DNA of 64,000 nt. It comes from Octadecabacter dasysiphoniae (lineage in GTDB: Bacteria > Pseudomonadota > Alphaproteobacteria > Rhodobacterales > Rhodobacteraceae). Positions within the stretch are counted from its first letter, which is position 1; every line of letters begins with the position of its first letter. The translations under genes and the position numbers were made by a program. Below the pieces are notes generated by a model. It searched no databases. It worked only from the letters and a program-made list of their open reading frames with translations, and was not told the DNA's origin. This document shows, in pieces, positions 54,276-63,614 of the stretch. The stretch is from positions 1,270,897 through 1,334,896 of the forward strand of contig NZ_JAKGAQ010000001.1 of the NCBI RefSeq assembly GCF_021532615.1, in the 5' to 3' direction.

Positions 54276-54952
54276 CCCAGCGCGTAGCCTGCACCGCGCA
54301 CCGTGCGCACAGGGTCATCGCCGTGCGCCTTGAGAATTTTGCGCAGCCGTCCGATATGAACGTCGACGGTGCGTGTATCGACATAGATATCGCGGCCCCA
54401 CACGCGGTCCAGTAATTGTTCGCGCGACCACACGCGGCCGGGTTTTTCCATGAACGTGGACAGCAGGCGAAATTCTGTCGGGCCAAGCTTAAGTTCTTGA
54501 CCAGCGCGGGTGACGCGGTGGGTTTCAGAATCCAATATGATGTCATCGTAGCTTAGGGATAGGCCCACAGTGCTTGGCCGCACACGGCGCAATTGCGTGC
54601 GCACGCGGGCCATCAGTTCGGCCACCGCATACGGTTTGACGACGTAGTCATCCGCGCCGGTTTCCAGCCCGCGAACCTTGTCGACTTCTTCTGAGCGCGC
54701 AGACAACATGATGATCGGAATGGCGCGGGTGTCCGCGCGCATTTTTAACTGTCGACACACTTCGATCCCTGAAACGCTTGGTAGCATCCAGTCCAGAACA
54801 ATGACGTCAGGCGCGTCTTCTTGCACCAGCAACAACCCCTGCTCACCGTCCTCTGCCTGACTAACGCGGTATCCTTCCGCATCGAGGTTATAGGCCAGCA
54901 CCTCGCGTTGTGCGGGTTCGTCTTCGACCAATAGAACATGAGGCTGGCTCAT
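54272..54952 (-). CDS. phoB: Phosphate regulon response regulator PhoB
   Basis: 226 residues: receiver domain with E10/D11 acidic pair, phospho-acceptor D54 in VLDWMLPS and the VKPYAVAEL Lys, then an OmpR/PhoB winged helix ending in TVRGAGYALG. Binds PHO boxes when phosphorylated by PhoR. Last gene after phoU, 4 bp away. Candidate sites in this window are at 60170, 3607, 5185 and 5749. Confidence 0.95.
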   Translation of the reverse strand: MSQPHVLLVEDEPAQREVLAYNLDAEGYRVSQAEDGEQGLLLVQEDAPDVIVLDWMLPSVSGIEVCRQLKMRADTRAIPIIMLSARSEEVDKVRGLETGADDYVVKPYAVAELMARVRTQLRRVRPSTVGLSLSYDDIILDSETHRVTRAGQELKLGPTEFRLLSTFMEKPGRVWSREQLLDRVWGRDIYVDTRTVDVHIGRLRKILKAHGDDPVRTVRGAGYALG

Positions 54953-54956
54953 TGGA

Positions 54957-55661
54957 TTACTCCGTCAACATGGACGATGTTTTGTCCCCCTTCGGGCGGT
55001 CTTCATCCGGCATTTCGCCTGTGACCATATAGATGACCTGTTCGGCCATATTTGTCACCAGATCGCCCATGCGTTCGACATTCTTGGCGATGAAATGCAT
55101 GTGCATGCACGCTGTAATGTTGCGCGGGTCTTCCATCATGAACGTCAGGAATTCGCGGAACAGGGCGTTGTACATCTGATCTACTTCCAGATCGCGCTGG
55201 CGTACATTTTCAGCCAGATCAACATCGCTGCGCACGTAGGCATCAAGCACATCGCGCAACATCGCCTGAACCTCTTTGCCCATGCGACGCAGGGCGGCAT
55301 CGGTTCCGTTGATCGGTTTCATTTCGGCCAGAACGGACGTGCGTTTGGCCATGTTTTTCGCGTAGTCCCCGACACGTTCAAGGCTGGATGCGAGTTTCAG
55401 GACAGACAACAGAGTGCGCAAATCTTTGGACACGGGCGCGCGCAACGCAATCGTGCGCGCCGCTTCCTCGTTGATCTCTTCCTCGAGGGCATCGATGATC
55501 TTGTCTGCCTTGCGCACGACTTCTGCGGCCTCAATGTCGCGCGCCTCAAGCGCTTTGGCGCCTTCAAGGATGGCGTGTTCGACCAAACCGCCCATTTTCA
55601 TGATAAGCGCTTGAATTTTCTCAAGATCGCGATCGTAAGCTGATGAAATATGTTCGTTCAT
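54957..55661 (-). CDS. phoU: Phosphate signalling protein PhoU
   Basis: 234 residues, two repeats of a three-helix bundle with the metal-binding-type motifs KLASSLERVGDYAKNMA and HFIAKNVERMGDLVTNMA. Couples the Pst transporter to PhoR, keeping the regulon off when phosphate is ample. The ATG at 55661 follows AAGGAGC; the longer in-frame start at 55757 lies in pstB. Confidence 0.96.
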   Translation of the reverse strand: MNEHISSAYDRDLEKIQALIMKMGGLVEHAILEGAKALEARDIEAAEVVRKADKIIDALEEEINEEAARTIALRAPVSKDLRTLLSVLKLASSLERVGDYAKNMAKRTSVLAEMKPINGTDAALRRMGKEVQAMLRDVLDAYVRSDVDLAENVRQRDLEVDQMYNALFREFLTFMMEDPRNITACMHMHFIAKNVERMGDLVTNMAEQVIYMVTGEMPDEDRPKGDKTSSMLTE

Positions 55662-55671
55662 GGTTTGCTCC

Positions 55672-56433
55672 TTACCCGATCCGGCCAGAGATATAGCTCT
55701 CGGTGCGGGGGTCTTCGGGGTTGGTGAAAATCTTGTCGGTTTCGCCGTATTCCACAAGGTTGCCGAGGTGGAAGAACGCGGTCTTCTGGCTGACGCGCGC
55801 GGCCTGCTGCATCGAGTGGGTGACGATCACGACGCTGTAGGATTGGCGCAACTCGTCGATCAGTTCTTCGACCTGTGCTGTCGCAATCGGGTCAAGCGCG
55901 CTGCATGGTTCATCCATCAACAGAACCTCGGGTGCCGTGGCAATGGCGCGGGCGATGCACAGGCGTTGTTGTTGACCACCCGACAGCCCCGTGCCGGGTG
56001 CATCAAGACGATCCTTGGCCTCATTCCAAAGCGCTGCCTTGCGCAGGGATTTTTCAACGATTTCGTCCAGATCGGATTTGTTGCGCGCAAGCCCGTGAAT
56101 TTTGGGGCCATAGGCGACATTATCGTAGATCGATTTGGGGAACGGGTTGGGTTTTTGGAACACCATCCCCACCTTTGCGCGCAACTGCACAGGGTCGACA
56201 GCGGGGTCATAGATGTCTTCGCCGTCAATCCGAATGTCACCCTCAACGCGGCAAATATCGATCGTGTCGTTCATGCGGTTCAACGTGCGCAGGAACGTGG
56301 ACTTGCCGCAGCCCGACGGGCCGATAAAGGCTGTCACGGTCTTGTCTTCGATCTGTACATCCACGTCTTTGATGGCGTGGTTGTCGCCGTAATAGACCTG
56401 AACGCCTTTGGCAGAGATTTTGTAGTCAGTCAT
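55672..56433 (-). CDS. pstB: Phosphate ABC importer, ATPase PstB
   Basis: 253 residues with Walker [13 protein letters not shown], the PstB-specific [25 protein letters not shown], signature [14 protein letters not shown] and Walker [14 protein letters not shown]. The ATG at 56433 (GAAGGAC upstream) starts [10 protein letters not shown]; ATGs at 56448 and 56469 are alternatives. Confidence 0.96.
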   Translation of the reverse strand: MTDYKISAKGVQVYYGDNHAIKDVDVQIEDKTVTAFIGPSGCGKSTFLRTLNRMNDTIDICRVEGDIRIDGEDIYDPAVDPVQLRAKVGMVFQKPNPFPKSIYDNVAYGPKIHGLARNKSDLDEIVEKSLRKAALWNEAKDRLDAPGTGLSGGQQQRLCIARAIATAPEVLLMDEPCSALDPIATAQVEELIDELRQSYSVVIVTHSMQQAARVSQKTAFFHLGNLVEYGETDKIFTNPEDPRTESYISGRIG

Positions 56434-56452
56434 TGTATTGTCCTTCATGTCA

Positions 56453-57766
56453 CTACCAGCGACGTTCAAATTTCTTACGCAGGAAGATGGCCAGCGCGTT
56501 CATCATCAGCAGGAAGATCAACAAAGTGATAATCGCGCCAGACGCACGTTCAACGAAGGCAGGGTCACTGCGTTGGGTCCAGTTGAAGACCTGTACAGGT
56601 AACGCTGTGGCCGCTTCGCCAAACAGTCCGGCGGTGTCTGAATAGGCAGCGGGGTATTCTTTGACGAAGGCGACCATGCCGATCAGCAGCAAAGGTGCAG
56701 TTTCACCTAAGGCCTGCGCTAGCCCGATAATCGTGCCCGTCAGGATGCCCGGTGCGGCCAATGGCAACACATGATGAAACACGGACTGCATTTTGGAGGC
56801 ACCCACACCAAGTGCGGCGTCACGGATGCTGGGCGGGATGGATTTCAGCGATGCGCGGGTTGAAATGATGATCGTGGGAAGCGTCATCAGTGTCAGCACA
56901 AGCCCCCCGACCAGCGGTGACGATTGGTTGAATTCTGCAAAGTTGATGAAAATCGCGAGGCCCAGGATACCGTACACAATCGACGGTACGGCGGCGAGGT
57001 TGGCGATATTCACCTCGATGATGTCGGTGATCCAGTTCTTCTTTGCAAATTCCTCAAGGTAGATCGACGCGGCAACCCCGATGGGCAGTGCCAGACACAA
57101 CACAACGGCCATCATATACAGCGATCCAAGGATCGCGACGCCAAGGCCCGCGGCCTCTGGGCGTTGATCGGATGCGTCGGGATTGGTGAAGAAATCAAAG
57201 TTGAACTGTTTGACCAAGGCACCATCGGCGGCCAATCTGTCTGCCAATTCCAGCTGCAGGGGTGTCACGTTCTTGTCGAGAACGGCCGTTTCTGCCGTAA
57301 CCCGCCCTTTGTAATACCCGTCGATCCGCCCATTCGCCAGAAGATCCAGTTGGAACGTCGTACCTGCCGCCTGCGGGTTGGCGAGGATGAACTTTCGGAA
57401 GGTCGACCCAGCCTCACCTGAAATCATGCCAAAGGCGTCGGCCTCTGGCGTGTCTTGCAACAAGTCACGTTCGCTTAGGTAGGCGAGCAATCCCGTTTGG
57501 ATAATCTTGTTATACGCGCCGGTTTTCAGCAGTGCGGATTCAGCCGCTTCGATTTCTTCAGCGCTGATTGTGACGGGAAAGCTGATGTAGGTTTGACGAA
57601 AGGACGATGCGCCGTTCGCGATGATTGAGACCAGCAACATCGTCAGGGCCGCAACCGCGATACCGATGGCACCAAGGCCATAGGCGCGGAACCGTTTTTC
57701 GGCGGCATTGCGTTTTTTGGTGCGGGCATCCAGCGTCAACAAGGAGCCGTGCTTAGAGGTACTCAT
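56453..57766 (-). CDS. pstA: Phosphate ABC importer, permease PstA with N-terminal periplasmic extension
   Basis: 437 residues. The C-terminal 270 residues form the usual PstA permease ([29 protein letters not shown]-like [12 protein letters not shown]). The first 170 residues contain one membrane segment and a periplasmic domain of the DUF3333 type common in alphaproteobacterial PstA. Overlaps pstC by 4 bp. Confidence 0.94.
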   Translation of the reverse strand: MSTSKHGSLLTLDARTKKRNAAEKRFRAYGLGAIGIAVAALTMLLVSIIANGASSFRQTYISFPVTISAEEIEAAESALLKTGAYNKIIQTGLLAYLSERDLLQDTPEADAFGMISGEAGSTFRKFILANPQAAGTTFQLDLLANGRIDGYYKGRVTAETAVLDKNVTPLQLELADRLAADGALVKQFNFDFFTNPDASDQRPEAAGLGVAILGSLYMMAVVLCLALPIGVAASIYLEEFAKKNWITDIIEVNIANLAAVPSIVYGILGLAIFINFAEFNQSSPLVGGLVLTLMTLPTIIISTRASLKSIPPSIRDAALGVGASKMQSVFHHVLPLAAPGILTGTIIGLAQALGETAPLLLIGMVAFVKEYPAAYSDTAGLFGEAATALPVQVFNWTQRSDPAFVERASGAIITLLIFLLMMNALAIFLRKKFERRW

Positions 57767-58986
57767 TCGTATTGCTCCCGGTATCTGCGCACGATGAACA
57801 GGGCCATGACGTTCAGGCCAAGCGTGATGACGAACAGGGTCAAACCAAGGGCAAAGGCGACCAGTGTCTCGGGTGATCCAAAGTCCGTATCGCCTGTCAG
57901 TTGGCTGACGATTTTAACGGTGACGGTTGTCATGGCCTCGAACGGGTTAAGCGACAATCGCGCCGCGGCCCCTGCCCCCAAAACCACGATCATGGTTTCC
58001 CCGATCGCACGCGATGCCGCGAGCAGAACCGCCCCCACGATGCCGGGCAGCGCGGCGGGTACAACAACCTTTCGGATGGTTTCTGATTTGGTGGCACCAA
58101 GGCCCAGTGATCCGTCGCGCATCGCCTGCGGTACAGCGTTAATGATGTCATCAGACAGCGACGACACGAACGGGATCAACATGATGCCCATCACCAATCC
58201 GGCGGTCATCACGCTGGATGCAGATTGGCCCAGTCCCATGGGTTCGGCGAAATAGTCGCGTAGCAACGGGCCCACCGTGACGAGCGCAAACAGACCATAC
58301 ACAATCGTCGGGATACCGGCCAGGATTTCGATCAGCGGCTTGGCCACAGACCGCAACCGTGGCCCTGCGTATTCTGACAGATAAACAGCTGCGAACAATC
58401 CTACCGGGACGGCAAAGACCAGCGCGATAAAGCTGATGTAAAGTGTGCCCCAGATCAGCGGGATGATGCCAAGATCACTGTCGCCGCGAAAGTTGGGCGA
58501 CCACGTGGTGGAAAAGAAGAAGTCGCGAAAATCGTATTGCCCAAAGAAGTTGAGCGTTTCAGACACCATCGACAACACGATACCGACCGTCGTTAAGACG
58601 GCGATGGTTGAGGCAAAAATAAGCAGCCCCATGATCCATCCCTCTGATGCGGTACGGGCCCGAAAGCTGGTGGAAATTCGTAAAAGCGACAGCACAAAAC
58701 CTGTCACCGCCAGACCGATAAGAATGATGTAAACCATCGTCGGATTTTCGGGCACCAAGGCCACGTCACTGCGCGCCGCGATGCGCGCACCAATTGCCCA
58801 CACCATCATGACAGCCAGCGGTGGCAGCAAGGTCGAAAGCGCGGTGTTCAATCCATGTTGATGGGGCAGCGACGTCAGCGTGCGGATGTCACCCCCAGCA
58901 ACCGAAAGCGCGCGTTTGCGGGCTACGACATAGCCCAAGACCGACAAAACGGCTGTCGCAATAAAAGGAACCGAGAGAGGCAGCAC
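57763..58986 (-). CDS. pstC: Phosphate ABC importer, permease PstC
   Basis: 407 residues. An N-terminal pair of hydrophobic segments (about 5-22 and 48-70) precedes the canonical permease with FRGDSDLGIIPLIWGTLYIS, GIPTIVYGLFALV and the EAA-like MRDGSLGLGATKSETIRKVV. The start is GTG at 58986, with no in-frame ATG nearby and a weak RBS (GGAC), suggesting low translation relative to pstS. A strong hairpin separates it from pstS. Confidence 0.93.
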   Translation of the reverse strand: MLPLSVPFIATAVLSVLGYVVARKRALSVAGGDIRTLTSLPHQHGLNTALSTLLPPLAVMMVWAIGARIAARSDVALVPENPTMVYIILIGLAVTGFVLSLLRISTSFRARTASEGWIMGLLIFASTIAVLTTVGIVLSMVSETLNFFGQYDFRDFFFSTTWSPNFRGDSDLGIIPLIWGTLYISFIALVFAVPVGLFAAVYLSEYAGPRLRSVAKPLIEILAGIPTIVYGLFALVTVGPLLRDYFAEPMGLGQSASSVMTAGLVMGIMLIPFVSSLSDDIINAVPQAMRDGSLGLGATKSETIRKVVVPAALPGIVGAVLLAASRAIGETMIVVLGAGAAARLSLNPFEAMTTVTVKIVSQLTGDTDFGSPETLVAFALGLTLFVITLGLNVMALFIVRRYREQYE

Positions 58987-59013
58987 ACGATGTCCGATCT
59001 TTTTGATGGAACA

Positions 59014-59039
59014 ACGGGGGCGATATGAACCGCCCCCGT
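59014..59039 (-). terminator. Intercistronic hairpin between pstS and pstC
   Basis: ACGGGGGCG (59014-59022) pairs perfectly with CGCCCCCGT (59031-59039) with an 8-base loop and no T tract on the minus strand. Likely stabilises pstS mRNA or partly attenuates pstCAB. Confidence 0.75.
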
Positions 59040-59052
59040 TTAGAATGAAAGA

Positions 59053-60084
59053 TTAGTTGCCCAAAGTCGTCAGGTTGGCAACCGCCGCCTGCGTGTCAGA
59101 CAATTCCGGGTCAGACACAAGACCGTAAGCCGAAAGCGGTCCGTCAGGCCCTGCCAATTCATCGGCAACAAAGAAGCCTGCGAATTCTTGCAAGCCCGGG
59201 ATCACACCGACATGGGCCGCCTTGAGGTAGAAGTACAGCGGACGCGATACCGGATAATCCCCCGCTGCGATGCTTTCAGTTGTCGGGACAACTTCGTTCA
59301 TCGTCGCAACCTGAAGTTTGTCGGTGTTGTTTTCATAAAATGCGAGGCCGAAGACGCCGATGCCGTTTGAATCCGCTTCGATGCGGGCCAGCGTTTCGGT
59401 GTAATCACCGTCGATGTCCACGGACAAACCATCCGTGCGCACGGCCATGCAAGCGCGCTCTGCGTCGTCTTCAGACATGCCCATTTCGATCATGGCATCA
59501 TATGCGCCGGTGTCTTCGCAGCCCTGCAACAGAACCTTTTCTTCGAACACTTCGCGGGTTCCGTGCTTTGTGCCCGGAATAAACGCCATGATGGGCTGGT
59601 CTGCAAAATCGCCGTTCACGGACGCCCAATCCATGTTCGTGTTCGCAACCATGGCGCCGTCCATGGGCATTTCAGCCGCCAAGGCCATGTACCAATCGGA
59701 TGGTGTGAACGCGAAGTCATTGCCATCGATGTCAGATGCGAAAACAATGCCATCGTATCCAATGCGGACTTCGACGATGTCCGTCACACCGTTTTCGGCG
59801 CAGGTCGCAAGTTCGGAGTCTTTGATTGCGCGGGATGCGTTTGCGATGTCGATGGTATTTTCACCAACCCCTTCGCAGAACCGTTTCAGGCCGGCAGATG
59901 ATCCACCAGATTCCACGACCGGTGTCGGGAAATCGGAATTCTCGCCGAACACTTCGGCAACAATGGACGCATAAGGCAGCACCGTGGACGAACCCGCAAT
60001 TTGTACGTTGTCACGGGCAGCAGCGGCGGTGGCGGAAATGGCAGTGATCGCCAATGTAGATGCGGTCATTTTTAGAAAAGACAT
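59053..60084 (-). CDS. pstS: Phosphate-binding periplasmic protein PstS
   Basis: 343 residues. Signal peptide MSFLKMTASTLAITAISATA ending near AAAAR, then VQIAGSSTVLPYA with the phosphate-binding GSSTV, and later VESGGSSAGLKRF. ATG 60084 follows CTGGAGC; an in-frame start at 60108 would place eight charged residues before the signal. High-affinity phosphate capture in the periplasm. First gene of pstSCAB-phoUB, preceded by a PHO box. Confidence 0.95.
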   Translation of the reverse strand: MSFLKMTASTLAITAISATAAAARDNVQIAGSSTVLPYASIVAEVFGENSDFPTPVVESGGSSAGLKRFCEGVGENTIDIANASRAIKDSELATCAENGVTDIVEVRIGYDGIVFASDIDGNDFAFTPSDWYMALAAEMPMDGAMVANTNMDWASVNGDFADQPIMAFIPGTKHGTREVFEEKVLLQGCEDTGAYDAMIEMGMSEDDAERACMAVRTDGLSVDIDGDYTETLARIEADSNGIGVFGLAFYENNTDKLQVATMNEVVPTTESIAAGDYPVSRPLYFYLKAAHVGVIPGLQEFAGFFVADELAGPDGPLSAYGLVSDPELSDTQAAVANLTTLGN

Positions 60085-60169
60085 GTGAAGCTCCAGCTTT
60101 TTTGTCATTTAACCCCGCGCGAGCCGCAGGATCATTACGGACGACCTAGGCCGCGTACAAAACGCTTTT

Positions 60170-60198
60170 GTGACGTTTATGTAAAAGTAATGTGACAG
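60170..60198 (-). promoter_or_regulatory. PHO box of the pst operon
   Basis: On the minus strand three 7-mers occur at 11-bp period: CTGTCAC (60198-60192), CTTTTAC (60187-60181) and ACGTCAC (60176-60170), separated by ATTA and ATAA. The first is a perfect consensus half. It lies 86 bp upstream of the pstS start and downstream of phoR, so pstS has its own PhoB-dependent promoter. Confidence 0.85.
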
Positions 60199-60215
60199 CC
60201 GGCAGGCCGCGCGCA

Positions 60216-61268
60216 TTATTCTGCGGCGGAACCAGTGCTTGCGGGTAAAATCACTGTAAATTCAGTGCCTTCCCCCAACACACTTTGCACCCGCAATTGG
60301 CCGCGATGGCGATTGATTATGTGCTTCACGATGGCAAGACCAAGCCCCGTTCCACCCACTTCGCGGCTGCGGTGGCTGTCCACGCGGTAAAATCGTTCAG
60401 TGAGTCGCGCGATGTGATGGGCGGCAATGCCTTCGCCGTGATCAAGGACGCTCAGCCGAATGCCTGATTGCAACAAACTGGGTTCATGGACCGGCCCACT
60501 AAGACGGATTTTAACCGTGCCGTTCTCAGCGCCATATTTGATCGCATTTTCTACAAGGTTACTAACCACCCGCCAAAGCTGTTCACGATCGCCCGGGATC
60601 TTCACAGCTTTGTCGGGCATATCAGCCCTAAGCGCGACACCTTTGGCATCTGCTGTCGGGCGCAGGGCATCAAGGACACTGCCCACAAGGTCTTGCAGCG
60701 GCACTTTGGCCGTGGGTCTGATACGTTCCTGGCCTTCAACGCGGCTCAACTGGAGCAGGTCTTCGACCAACAGGTGCATACGCCCGGCCTCTTGCTCCAT
60801 GATACCAAGAAAACGGTCGTGCGCCTTGGGGTCGCCCTTGGCTGGCCCACGCAAAGTTTCGATAAACCCCATCATAGACGTGAGCGGCGTGCGCAATTCA
60901 TGACTGACGTTGGCGACGAAATCGCGCCGCATCTCACCGGCGTCTTCAAGCGGGGTCATGTCCTGGAAACTGAGAACAACCGTGCGGCCATCGGCGAGCG
61001 TCACACCTGACACCGTGACGTCCCACATCATATCGCGCACGCCGTCTGTGCGCTGATACCTCGCGCTGCGGCCCTGCGCGTCTTTCAGCGTCGCTTCGAC
61101 AGCATCCAGAAGCGCTGGCTGACGCAATGCTGTGACGTAGTGCAGCCCTTCCGGGTCCGTCCCGATCATTTGTTTGGCCGGATTGTTCGCGCCAGAAATC
61201 TTGTCGTGTGCATCAATCAAAATGACCGGATTTGGCAACGCCATGATCAATGCACGTGGATCAGACAT
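60216..61268 (-). CDS. phoR: Phosphate regulon sensor histidine kinase PhoR, soluble form
   Basis: 350 residues: PAS-like domain (about 5-105; MALPNPVILIDAHDKI), HisKA with H123 in NVSHELRTPLT, and HATPase with NAIKYG, DHGEGI and GGTGLGL. No hydrophobic segment long enough for a membrane helix is seen, unlike the E. coli protein; the start is fixed by the preceding gene 5 bp upstream. Phosphorylates PhoB at low phosphate, restrained by Pst/PhoU. Placed directly upstream of the PHO box. Confidence 0.92.
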   Translation of the reverse strand: MSDPRALIMALPNPVILIDAHDKISGANNPAKQMIGTDPEGLHYVTALRQPALLDAVEATLKDAQGRSARYQRTDGVRDMMWDVTVSGVTLADGRTVVLSFQDMTPLEDAGEMRRDFVANVSHELRTPLTSMMGFIETLRGPAKGDPKAHDRFLGIMEQEAGRMHLLVEDLLQLSRVEGQERIRPTAKVPLQDLVGSVLDALRPTADAKGVALRADMPDKAVKIPGDREQLWRVVSNLVENAIKYGAENGTVKIRLSGPVHEPSLLQSGIRLSVLDHGEGIAAHHIARLTERFYRVDSHRSREVGGTGLGLAIVKHIINRHRGQLRVQSVLGEGTEFTVILPASTGSAAE

Positions 61269-61273
61269 TTCGA

Positions 61274-62455
61274 CTAGGCCTTCTGGCTTTCGGCGATGGC
61301 ATTGCTCAACTCGCGGATCAACAAATCCGGTTCCTCAAGGCCTACTGATACGCGAAAGAACCCCTCTGAAATTCCCAAAGCCGCGCGGCCCTGTTCTGTC
61401 AGCGCGCGGTGGGACGAAGATGCGGGATGGGACAGCGTCGTGCCGACATCCCCCAAGGTTGGTGCGAATGGCAGATCAGGGGCGGCGCGCGTCAGCGCAT
61501 TGGCGGCTGCCCGACCGCCTGCGACCTCGAAACTCATCATGTTGCCGGGGCGATTGCCCAACACTTGGGCGGCGCGGTTGTGGTCTGGATGATCGGGGCG
61601 GCTGGGATGCAGAACCTTCGTAACACCGTCCAATCCCGCCAAAGCCTGCGACAGGGCCGTTGCCGTTGCCTCAGCGCGGTCATAGCGCAAATCAAACGAT
61701 TGAAGCCCCCGTTCAGCAAGCCAGCAATCAAACGGGCTGGGCGTCAGACCCCATGTCACATTGGCCACATTGATTTTTTCCATCAATGCGGGATCTTTTG
61801 CGACAGTGTAACCAAGCGTGGCGTCCGAATGTCCGGCCAGCAGCTTTGTTACACTATGAATGACAATATCCGCGCCGTGTTCAAACGGCAGATAGCTGCG
61901 CGGCGTGGTGAACGTGTTATCGACCATCAACAGAATGCCGCGATCTGCACACAGCTTGGCGATCCCGTCCATATCCGCGATCCGGATTGTTGGGTTCGAT
62001 ACGACCTCAACCACGATCATGCGCGTGTTCGGCTGGATTGCCTTGGCGATGGCGCATGCATCTGTCGGGTCGGCCAAAGTGGTTTCAATGCCGAATTTCG
62101 GCAAATCTTCGGTCATCAGGCGCAACGTGCGCCCGTACAGCTGATCCGCGCCGATGACATGATCGCCCGCCTTCAGAACGCCCAAAAACACAGCGCCGAC
62201 GGCAGACATGCCTGATCCGGTGATAATGCCGCCAGAAACGCCTTCAAGCCCGTCAATCTTTTCGGCCAAAACGGACGCATTTGGGTGGCCTTCGCGGGCA
62301 TAGGTGAAACCGCTGCCATCCTCGTATTGGGCATCCAACCCGTCAGGATCGGGCGATGAATAGACAACAGACGGCTGGATCGGTGTTACCACGGGGCGCG
62401 AAACAGACGATGGCCATGCAGGGCGCCGCGCGAGGTCTTTTGGGGGCTGTGTCAT
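61274..62455 (-). CDS. Cys/Met-metabolism PLP-dependent enzyme (cystathionine/methionine lyase-type)
   Basis: 393 residues of the trans-sulfuration family. Tyr and Arg of the cofactor site are in TYAREGHP; YGRTLRL; the Asp of LMVDNTFTTP; and the PLP Lys is in IHSVTKLLAGHSD. Could be cystathionine gamma/beta-lyase, gamma-synthase or methionine gamma-lyase; motifs do not separate these by eye. It lies 1 bp downstream of the carbonic-anhydrase-like gene and 5 bp upstream of phoR. Confidence 0.88.
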   Translation of the reverse strand: MTQPPKDLARRPAWPSSVSRPVVTPIQPSVVYSSPDPDGLDAQYEDGSGFTYAREGHPNASVLAEKIDGLEGVSGGIITGSGMSAVGAVFLGVLKAGDHVIGADQLYGRTLRLMTEDLPKFGIETTLADPTDACAIAKAIQPNTRMIVVEVVSNPTIRIADMDGIAKLCADRGILLMVDNTFTTPRSYLPFEHGADIVIHSVTKLLAGHSDATLGYTVAKDPALMEKINVANVTWGLTPSPFDCWLAERGLQSFDLRYDRAEATATALSQALAGLDGVTKVLHPSRPDHPDHNRAAQVLGNRPGNMMSFEVAGGRAAANALTRAAPDLPFAPTLGDVGTTLSHPASSSHRALTEQGRAALGISEGFFRVSVGLEEPDLLIRELSNAIAESQKA

Positions 62456-62456
62456 C

Positions 62457-62972
62457 TTAAATCTCTTTCAGGCCGGTCGCGTAGCGCGCGGCATTTTCTT
62501 GATAATGGAGAGCGGATGCGGTCAGGCCTTGGATCGCCTTATCGTCCAACTCGCGGATGATCTTGCCAATGCCCATCACCAGCGATCCGTCAGGAATGAT
62601 TTTGCCTTCGGTGATCAGCGCACCAGCCCCGATCAGGCAGTTCTTACCAATCACAGCGCCGTTCAACACAGTGGCGCCCATGCCAATCAAGGAATTGTCG
62701 CCAATTGTGCAGCCGTGCAGCATCGCCTTGTGCCCAATTGTGCAATTGGTCCCGACGTCTAGCGGATACCCCATATCCGTGTGCAAAACGCAGTTTTCCT
62801 GCACGTTGGACCCTTGGCCGATTGTAATGCGTTCGTTGTCCCCTCGGATGGTTGTCCCGAACCAGACCGACGCGCTGGCCATCACAGTGACCTTACCGAT
62901 CAGATGGCAGCCCGGCGCAATCCACGCGCCCGTATCGATATCCGGCGACGCACCGTCTAGATCGTACAGCAT
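62457..62972 (-). CDS. Gamma-carbonic-anhydrase-family protein
   Basis: 171 residues of left-handed beta-helix hexapeptide repeats. The three zinc-ligand positions are H64, H81 and H86 ([21 protein letters not shown]). It probably forms a trimer. Many members of this short subfamily (YrdA/PaaY-like) have weak or thioesterase-related activity, so true carbonic anhydrase activity is uncertain. It overlaps gmk by one base. Confidence 0.9.
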   Translation of the reverse strand: MLYDLDGASPDIDTGAWIAPGCHLIGKVTVMASASVWFGTTIRGDNERITIGQGSNVQENCVLHTDMGYPLDVGTNCTIGHKAMLHGCTIGDNSLIGMGATVLNGAVIGKNCLIGAGALITEGKIIPDGSLVMGIGKIIRELDDKAIQGLTASALHYQENAARYATGLKEI

Positions 62973-63610
62973 CAGGTCTGATCCTCGTATTCGGTTTGCA
63001 GTTCGCGGACAAAGTCGTTCAAGCTGATCTGGCGTTCGCGCCGTGCGCGTTCTGCGGTCAAGATCGCCTTAAGGCTTTGCGCGCAGACATCTGGGTCATC
63101 GTTGACAAGAACATAATCGTATTCGGCCCAGTGGCTGACTTCGTCCAATGATTTGGCCATGCGGTTTGCAATCACCTCATCGCTGTCCTGGCCACGCGAC
63201 CGCAGCCGACCCTCCAGCACGGCCATTGAGGGCGGTAGCAAGAAGATCGACACAACATCGTTGCCTAAAGACGAGTTGCGGATCTGTTGCCCGCCTTGCC
63301 AATCAATATCAAACAAGGTGTCTTCGCCTGCGCCCATGGCGGCCTTAACGGGTGCTTTGGGCGAACCATAGTGGTTGTCGAACACTTCGGCGTGCTCAAG
63401 CATCTCGCCCTCGGCGACCATGTCTTTGAATTCTTCTGTACTGACAAAATGGTAATCAACGCCGTCTTCTTCACCGACGCGAGGCGCACGCGTTGTGGCA
63501 GATACAGAAAATCGGATCGAAGGATCCCATTTGCGCAGAATTTTTGAGTGGAACGATTTGCCCGCGCCGGACGGCGATGACAAGATTATCAAAAGGCCAC
63601 GTCTGTTCAT
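62972..63610 (-). CDS. gmk: Guanylate kinase
   Basis: 212 residues. The P-loop SSPSGAGKS is followed by Phe-His where Thr-Leu/Ile is usual. GMP-binding [17 protein letters not shown], the [13 protein letters not shown] segment and [11 protein letters not shown] are canonical. Converts GMP plus ATP to GDP plus ADP. It follows the yicC-type gene by 4 bp, a common bacterial pairing. Confidence 0.95.
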   Translation of the reverse strand: MNRRGLLIILSSPSGAGKSFHSKILRKWDPSIRFSVSATTRAPRVGEEDGVDYHFVSTEEFKDMVAEGEMLEHAEVFDNHYGSPKAPVKAAMGAGEDTLFDIDWQGGQQIRNSSLGNDVVSIFLLPPSMAVLEGRLRSRGQDSDEVIANRMAKSLDEVSHWAEYDYVLVNDDPDVCAQSLKAILTAERARRERQISLNDFVRELQTEYEDQT

Positions 63611-63614
63611 CGAA

